Positions 57,299 to 64,000 of a stretch of DNA of 64,000 bases are shown one piece after another (the stretch's first letter is position 1; each line of letters begins with the position of its first letter). The DNA is taken from positions 51,634,252 through 51,698,251 of the forward strand of contig CM019237.1 in NCBI GenBank assembly GCA_009741485.1. The letters run 5' to 3'. Source of the stretch: Malurus cyaneus samueli (taxonomy: Eukaryota > Chordata > Aves > Passeriformes > Maluridae). Below the pieces are notes generated by a model. That model was not told the origin of the DNA. It was given only the letters and a program-made list of their open reading frames with translations, and searched no databases. A program made the translations under genes and the position numbers.

Positions 57299-57563
57299 CA
57301 TTTCATATTGTTCTGCCTTAATTTTTAAAAGCTTGCAGTACCAATGCTTGTATTTCAGAAGTCTTCAGAAACATTCAGTATTTGGACCTCAGGTTCTGGT
57401 TTGAATTAACTCTAATTTTCAGGCTCTGTTTTCCCTTACCATTGCTGTAAGTACATTTGTGGTAATGCCTCATAATGATTAGCACACCTTTTTGATTTTT
57501 TTCTGTATGGATATGAAAACACCCCTAACTCTGAGCTTCCAGTTGAGATCAAAGAAATGTTTC

Positions 57564-57566
<3 letters not shown>

Positions 57567-57594
<28 letters not shown>
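57567..57594. repeat. Poly-A tract
   Basis: About 28 consecutive A on the plus strand, ending in GAAGAG. Origin is not evident; it may be the tail of a degraded retrocopy or simple slippage. Confidence 0.9.
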
Positions 57595-57595
<1 letters not shown>

Positions 57596-57779
57596 AAGAG
57601 AGAACAAAATTTTCCCTCCAGAGTCCTAAATCTTGCAATTATTTATTTTATTTTGGTACATCACAAAACAAAAAACAGTATTTCTAAATTACCTGAAACA
57701 TTTAACTTTTTACTTGTGTTGAACTAAACACTTCTTTCTGGTGAACTCAGAAATGGGGCCCTGCCCCCACCAAATCATA

Positions 57780-57857
57780 GGAAGGAAGGAAGGAAGGAAG
57801 GAAGGAAGGAAGGAAGGAAGGAAGGAAGGAAGGAAGGAAGGAAGGAAGGAAGGAAGG
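57780..57857. repeat. GGAA tetranucleotide microsatellite
   Basis: About 19 perfect tandem GAAG/GGAA units in 78 bases. GGAA is the core of ETS-family binding sites, so such arrays can bind ETS proteins, but nothing here shows use. The overlapping open frame is just the repeat translated (GRKEGRKEG). Confidence 0.97.
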
Positions 57858-58164
57858 GTCAGCTCGTCTTATCCTGTGATAGAAAGTGAACCAAGCAGAA
57901 GTTGCCCGTGTCTGGTTCTACAGCTGGGAGAGCTTCTGTGCTGATGAATGAGCTGTTCACAGACAGAAAGTGTGATATCAGATTTTCCGTCAGGACGTCA
58001 CTTATCTTGGTGCACCCTTCACAGGGAGAAGGGGCACTGCAAAGAAATGAGGATGACTTTTTTTATTGCAACCTCTTTGGAATCACCCTGCAGAATAACA
58101 TTTTGCATCCTCACAGTGGGCTCTCACAACAGAGACTCGTGAGGTGCTGTTGCAAGGTGCTTCC

Positions 58165-58447
58165 CAAGGGCAGATCATGGAAGGGCCTGGGATGGAAGGG
58201 ACCTTAAAGATCATCTCATTCCAAATCCCTGCTATGGGCAGGGACACCTCCCACTATCCCAGGCTGCTCACAGCCCCATCCAGCCTGGCCTTGGACACTG
58301 CCTGGAATGGGACAGCCACAGCTTCTCTGGGCAACCTGTGCCAGGGTCTCACCACCCTCACAATAAAGAATTTCTTCCCCATATTCAGTCTAAACCTCCT
58401 CTCTGACAGTTTGAAGCCATTCCCCTTATCCTGATGCTCCTGTGCAG
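58165..58447 (-). mobile_element. CR1 LINE 3' fragment
   Basis: Plus-strand 'gggatggaagggacctta', 'aggctgctcacagccccatc', 'cagcttctctgggcaacctg' and 'aagaatttcttccccatatt' is CR1 in reverse complement, with its 3' end on the left. Confidence 0.93.
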
Positions 58448-61400
58448 TGGGTGTTCCCCACATTATGCATCAGGGGAAACCGAGGCACCACAGGCTCAAA
58501 TCACTTGCCCAAAACAACACAGTAAAGCTGCAACAGCCCAGCAATAAAGCCCAAGAGTTATGAGATAATGATAGGAACTGTCATTTTCTCATTATTTCAC
58601 AGTTTGATGGGGGATAACACATTACAGAACAGCAGCTGTCCCTGTCATATTGTTAGCCTTCACTTTTTGTATGTGTGAACACTTTACTGAAGCACTTGGT
58701 AAGTGCTGAGTTTTGTTTCTGTGTTCCATGCCAGTGTATTTTCCATGCAAATACCAACTACAAGGTGTTGTCAGAGTGGGGGCTGAAGGCAAAATACATA
58801 CATTATAACACTCTCAGCTTGTTCAGTTAATCTTTTTGTCAGTCTTCACAGCTTTTTTGTGGTAGGTTTCTGCACAGACTTGAAGTGCCTGGGCAACAAA
58901 CAGAAAAGCTGGGGCACTTCCTCTGTTGTACGTGTAAGCCTTTGCAGAAAATTAATTTCAGATTAGATTGTATAAGAACCCATGCACCAAATGCATGCAC
59001 ACAACCCAGCCAGGCAGAGTGCTCAAGGTTCTCAGTCAATCACAAAAAGCAGGCACTGTTTTGGACAAAACACTTCCCAACTGTGCAAAACCTGCTCCTC
59101 GTGCTCGGTGTGCCAGGGCACGCAGGTGGTTTTAATGCAGCTTTTGTCTGCTCTGCTGATCTGCCTTTCCCCTCACTACTGACAGCAGCTCACCAGGCTA
59201 AACTGGGGCTTGCACTGCTGGGGTTCTGCTGTTGGCTGTGAGTTTTAGTAAGAACTCTTGGCCAAATTAATTCCTGGCAAAACTCTGACTTGCTCAGCAA
59301 TGATGCCATCAACTCCTCCAAATCCTGCTACTGGTAGCAGTTCTGACACCTGTTCAAAAATCCCTGTTTTGATCACTTACAGCCAAATTCTGTCCTGTGG
59401 TTCCCTCCTGGGGCTCTACAGAAACCACTAACATATTCAGGGCTGTACCAAGGGTGGGGCAGAAATCAAGCCAGCTCTGGATGTTCCTCCAACAGAGGCA
59501 CGAAATGGGGAAAAGAACAAAACACAGCAGCTCCTCATGGATTTGGCCATCAGTGGGACACAAACAGGGGAGAGCTGAATTCCTCATCTTGCCCCAGAGA
59601 GGAGCATGCCTTGCTGCAATCCCAAACACCCCAAATAGAGCAGACTGAAAATTCTTGCTTAGCTGATGGATAGGAAAATAAGGTGAGCCTTATCTGATGC
59701 AGCAGGGACCTGACTGCATAACCCCGAAGGAAGCTGCCTGGGTCAGATTCAGAGCTCCAGGTCTCCTCTGAGCAGCAGGGATTCAGCTTCAAGGCATCAA
59801 ATGAAAATGCACAGAGCTCAGCCCAGTGGAATCTTCACATGCCTCATTTCCCGAGGCCTGCTCTGGAATGGGATAAGGAATGCCCAGCCCAGCCCAGCTG
59901 GGCCAATTACCTGTCTGCAAGAGGAATATTGGAGTGAAAAAAAATGGAACTCATAGAAAATGAAACTCCAGAAGAGGCACCGCTGAACAGGGCAGTGTGA
60001 TGTGAATGTGGACACCTTTGGAGTTCAGCAGCAGCTGAACAAGGGGCTTTCAGGTGACCCTTCAGTTCTACTTAAATGCTGTTGTGGCTCCTAAACCATC
60101 TGTAGCCCTGAGCCTCACCAGGAGAATGAATTCCCTGGGTTTTCCTTTCTGCCCTTTGCATGGCTCCAAGTCCCCAGCCCTAGTCCCCTCCACGGGAATG
60201 TGACACTGCACAGAACAGACCTGACCCAGAAAATGCATTTTTCACTAAGCGAGGAGGTTCCCTGAGCTGGAGAAACTCAAAACTTCTGCTCTCTTACAGG
60301 TAACATAGGTGAAGGCAAAATGCTGAGTCCACTGGCAAAGGAGTGCAAATGACTGGAGTCTGAAGTGTGGCAACCTGTACCCCAACCTACCCAACAGGTT
60401 CTGGTTAATTGTAGAATAAATGAGCCCCGGCTGTAAAAAGGCATTAACCCAAAACACTGCTCCTCACTTACTTGAGAGGGCTTTTGTTTACTGGTATTGA
60501 AAGACCCGTGTGGAAAACTTATTACAAATGCCTATTCTTAGCTGAGCAAACGTCACAGCATTGTCACAGCAAAAAGGGATCTCTAAATGCCGTCACTAAG
60601 GCCTGTTGTCTGAGATTCTGATCTTGCACTGCTGGCACATGCCCAGAGATCCTTTAGGCCTCACACAATTGGTGAGCTTTTCCAAGAGTCAGGCCAACAA
60701 CATCTGATCCCAAACAAGCTCCCCAGTCTCAGAAGGAATGAGAAAGAAGGAAGGTGCAAAGGTATAATAGTAAATGCCACTGGGCACCAACATATTTGCA
60801 AATTCCATTCCAAAAAGCATTATCCACTTTACCACTGTGGGATCTCTCACTAAGAGTCCATAAATAGGGCTGAATTCCTTATACTGGACACAGGATGAAC
60901 TACAGATGTAGCCTTTGAACTATACGCTGGGGTCTGACAGAGATTAATCAGGTGAATTTGGGACAGCTTTAAAAAACAATCTGTAACTCTGAGGGCTGCA
61001 ATTTGGGGCAACCCACATGTCAAAACAGCTGCTTTCCTCGGTTAGTACTGAAAAATATGAACCACTAGCTTGAGGCCACTTTCAGCCAAAGTTCTCAGTT
61101 TTCCCAGTTATAAAACAGGCACAGAGCTACCTTGCATTGGGTTTTATGCTACAGACCCGTATTTAGGAGGGAAAAAGTGAAACTGTGCCAGGAAGAACTA
61201 TTTTGAGTCTCTTCATATGAGAAACAGTTTGCAGAACAGAGTTTGGAGATTACAGCATGGCATATCCTATAGACAGAGATGTAATGTAATGCTGCAGGAA
61301 CTAAATGTGAGCTCTTTAATCCCAAGACATATTTACACAAACGTGTTCTATTTCCAAACCGCCTCTAAATTATTTCAGGCAAGCAGAGAACACTCCCTCC

Positions 61401-62155
61401 CCAAAGTGTTAAATTATGCACAGAAATTGCAATTCAGTTCCAGTAAAATGCTCATTCTGATGCTGGATTTATTTTTCCCTCCTGATTAACCCCATGTGCT
61501 GAGAAGACCGCAGAGCCCATGACAGGAGGTCATTTTACCGAATGCTGCTGAGGTCACATAAAAAAGCTGCAGAATGGGTAAGGCAGCTCTCATAACACAC
61601 CACAAGGCTGGGATGACACACCTTCTGTACACTCTGACACCTGGGTTCCTTTCCAGAGTACAGTCCTTTATGAAGGAGCAATTTTAGTCCACAGACTAAT
61701 AAAGCAAGACAAGTTGTCCAGGTTGGAAACATGGGAGGAGCTGCTCAGAAGAATGTGGTTCTCAACACACTGAGCCACTTCTCCAGAAGACCCAAAGCTA
61801 CTCTTGCAACTGTGGAGAACTCTCCCTTGAGTGTGACACCCACTCTGTTTGGGTTCCTAGCCTAAGTGAAATCATCTTCCTCAGCAACTCCCCTGGGTTT
61901 GTGTTTCCTGTGGGCTCCTACTCAGCATGCCCTCACTGCTGTGCTTCCTTGGCACTGTTAGGCAGACAGCAAGCCAAACTCCACCACCCAAAGTCCAGGT
62001 TTTGTACTCTGACTCCTGCTCACAGCCTCTAATGCTCTCATACTGTTAGGCAGGACTTGAGCTGGTGGAAGGATCCAAAGATTAGTGCAATTCACAGGCG
62101 GAAAAAATTCAGCAAAATGTACATCAAAGTACATTTGAGTAGCCTGAGTGCTACT

Positions 62156-62156
<1 letters not shown>

Positions 62157-62189
<33 letters not shown>

Positions 62190-62198
62190 AAAAAAAAA
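62157..62198. repeat. Poly-A tract
   Basis: Some 31 A, a G, then more A. It is preceded by 'gagtagcctgagtgctactc', a small inverted repeat. No retrotransposon body is recognisable. Confidence 0.92.
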
Positions 62199-62647
62199 GT
62201 TTGAATGCTGTTTTTAAGGGTATGATGCATTTTGGATCTAGAGGTAATTTTTTTCTTTTGGCTGTGAATTTATGTCGCCTTCTGAATCTGGCTGTGCTGG
62301 TAAAATCTGTTACCATCCCAAGCCCCTCTGCTGGATGTTGGCCTCTTCCAACTGCCTGTGGAGCAGTTCCAAGGTACACTCCTCCTTTCCCTTCTGATGA
62401 GCTCAGACTGACTATTGCAACTATTCAAACCAGCCTGCCTGATTTTTGCCTGAAAAGAATTAGGATGTGCTTCCACAGACTGGCAGCTTGCTGGGAACAG
62501 CGGTTTTCAGCCAGGAGACAATTACAAACAGCCAGAAAGCTGTATGTGAAAAGTGTCATCTTTCTACAGCTTTGCTGAAATAAACAGACTGAGAAAGCAA
62601 ATGTGGCAATTCTGGGACAAAAGAAACTCTTACTTATGTTGCCCAGC

Positions 62648-62802
62648 CTCATCCCCATTCCTGGAAATGTTAAAGGCCAGATTGGATGGGGCTTGGAGCC
62701 AACTGGTCTAGTGGAAGATGCCCCTGGCCATGGCAGGGGGTTGGAATGAGATGGTCTTTAAGATCCCTTCCAGCCCAGGCTATTCTGATGCTGTGATTCT
62801 GC
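62648..62802 (+). mobile_element. CR1 LINE 3' end fragment
   Basis: The plus strand contains 'taaaggccagattggatggg', 'tggtctagtggaagatgccc', 'ggcagggggttggaatgaga' and 'gatcccttccagcccagg', ending in 'ctgtgattctg'. A classic short CR1 3' end. Confidence 0.93.
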
Positions 62803-64000
62803 ACCTTAGCCAGTGGCTTGTGGCGTCCAAAACAGGCAATGTTGCCCCCTTTGCCTGTCCAGGGTGCCCTGCCTGGTCTTGCACTGCCTCTATTGCCCAC
62901 CAAAGCCATGTGGGAATTAATTCAGCTCATTAATCAAGCATAGAGGTAGTGACTTTTTTCCAGGATTTACCTTCACATTAGTAGCCTGCTGTGTGAGTGA
63001 ATTCAGGCAGCTCTACCTGTGGACTGACAAGCAGCAGGGACAGTGAATGTGTGGGACAGATCAGTAGCACCCACCCTGCAGCCTCGTGGGGATGGTTGGG
63101 AGCAGGTCAGCTCCCTTCTGCTGCCAGCAAGCCCTTAGATCTGCACAGTCCCCACCAGACAGCTCCAGACTCCAAATGGCTGCATTTCTTTTGTTGTGAC
63201 CGAAGACAATCAATAATAATTGGAATCATCAATGTAACAGTATCCCTGTCATAGCCCCGGAGCGCTGCATTCTGCCAACACCGTTCAAACCAGACAACTT
63301 CTGCATTTAGACACTCCCACATTTCAACCTTTGTGACTGTGAAGAAGCAAAACCAAAAGGATTATTCCCTTTATACATATGCATGTACACACATACACCT
63401 CTCTCTCTGTACATAACTATATTGATTACTATTCAATGCCTTTAGTAAAAGGTTTTAATTGGCACAGGTCCCAGTGTGGACACAATTACGGGAAGCAAGG
63501 TTGTGCTGCTTCCAAAGCCATCAGCAGCCTGAGGCATTCATTAAGCTATTCAATTTTCATCAGGAGTAGTGATTTAAAAACAAACAAACAAACACAAACC
63601 AAGCACAAGTGCATCAGAGCTAACAGCTGGAACGAGTCTGTAGCAGCACAACAGGTAGGGAAACACACCCTGGTGAGTGCCTGGGAGAGGGACAGGGGGA
63701 CCTCAGCATCACTCCTGGATTCAGGCAGCTCACCAACATGCAGGAGTCCCTGCCAGAACACACCAGGAGCTGCAAAATTGCAGCACAAGCCTTTCAAAAA
63801 GCCAGTTGCCCTCACAGGCTGCTCTGTCACAGATGGAGCTCGATTTCTCGATGCCAGCCTGGGGTCCTGCCTCTCCACCTGATCCTGCCCTGCAGAACAA
63901 AAGCCTCCTGCTCAGCAGCCGCGGGGGATTGGTGTGCAGCCTTGCTGCCCAGCTCCATCCCATTCCAGCTGGGATGTGCATAAACCTCCTTCCTCGATTT

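Larger units (their letters stand above)
53593..58164. other. Intergenic, no gene recognised
   Basis: Single-copy-looking sequence beyond the duplication. It contains long A tracts and a GGAA repeat, listed separately. Open frames in it (for example 54488-54823 minus and 54561-54938 plus) overlap each other on opposite strands and have no recognisable domain. Confidence 0.65.
58448..64000. other. Intergenic, no gene recognised
   Basis: I see no supported exon here apart from the CR1 fragment at about 62.65 kb and one poly-A tract. From memory, LMNTD1 lies upstream of KRAS in human. I looked for a lamin-tail-like exon on the minus strand and did not find one. Confidence 0.6.

Noticed and set aside
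57741..57944. Frame with GRKEGRKEG repeats
   Set aside because: It is the translation of the GGAA microsatellite.
62057..62578. A 173-codon frame with a poly-lysine stretch
   Set aside because: The frame is bridged by the poly-A tract at 62157-62198; no domain on either side.
53593..64000. Exons of the neighbour expected upstream of KRAS (LMNTD1 in human)
   Set aside because: No lamin-tail-like sequence or convincing splice-bounded frame was seen on either strand.

Overview
This is vertebrate nuclear DNA, almost certainly from a bird. Two things support that: split coding exons with exact splice junctions that encode KRAS, and many 3' fragments of CR1 LINEs of the avian type, some ending in short TTCTGTGA-like tandem repeats. 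There are no bacterial genes, operons or CRISPR arrays. The CR1 subtypes look neoavian, possibly passerine, but I cannot fix the species.

Region 1 (1 to about 12.5 kb) is the 5' part of KRAS on the minus strand. Reading right to left there is a CpG-island promoter, non-coding exon 1 (3' end at 12154), a short intron 1, exon 2 with the ATG at 11170, exon 3 and exon 4. The three coding exons are 111 coding bases, 179 and 160. They join in frame to codons 1-150 of a normal, wild-type-looking KRAS. The alternative last exons (4A/4B), which carry the membrane-targeting tail, were not found in the 3.6 kb downstream and are presumably beyond position 1.

Region 2 (12.5 to 23.1 kb) is intergenic sequence upstream of KRAS with several CR1 fragments and a CA repeat, and no gene that I recognise.

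Region 3 (23.1 to 53.6 kb) is the striking part. An 8.9 kb unit U (23591-32508) is followed by a 2.5 kb segment S, then by a second direct copy of U (35008-43938), then by S and most of U again in reverse complement (43939-53206). The layout is U, S, U, S-inverted, U-inverted: a long inverted repeat with arms of about 9.3 kb around a loop that is itself a direct copy of the arm. All three novel junctions fall in or beside CR1 sequence. One 1.5 kb patch of the central copy has many single-base insertions and deletions, as unpolished long reads do. This is either a young CR1-bounded segmental duplication or an assembly artefact. No gene was recognised inside it.

Region 4 (53.6 to 64 kb) is again gene-poor, with two more CR1 fragments, three long poly-A tracts and a GGAA microsatellite. 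KRAS is the only gene here that I can support.
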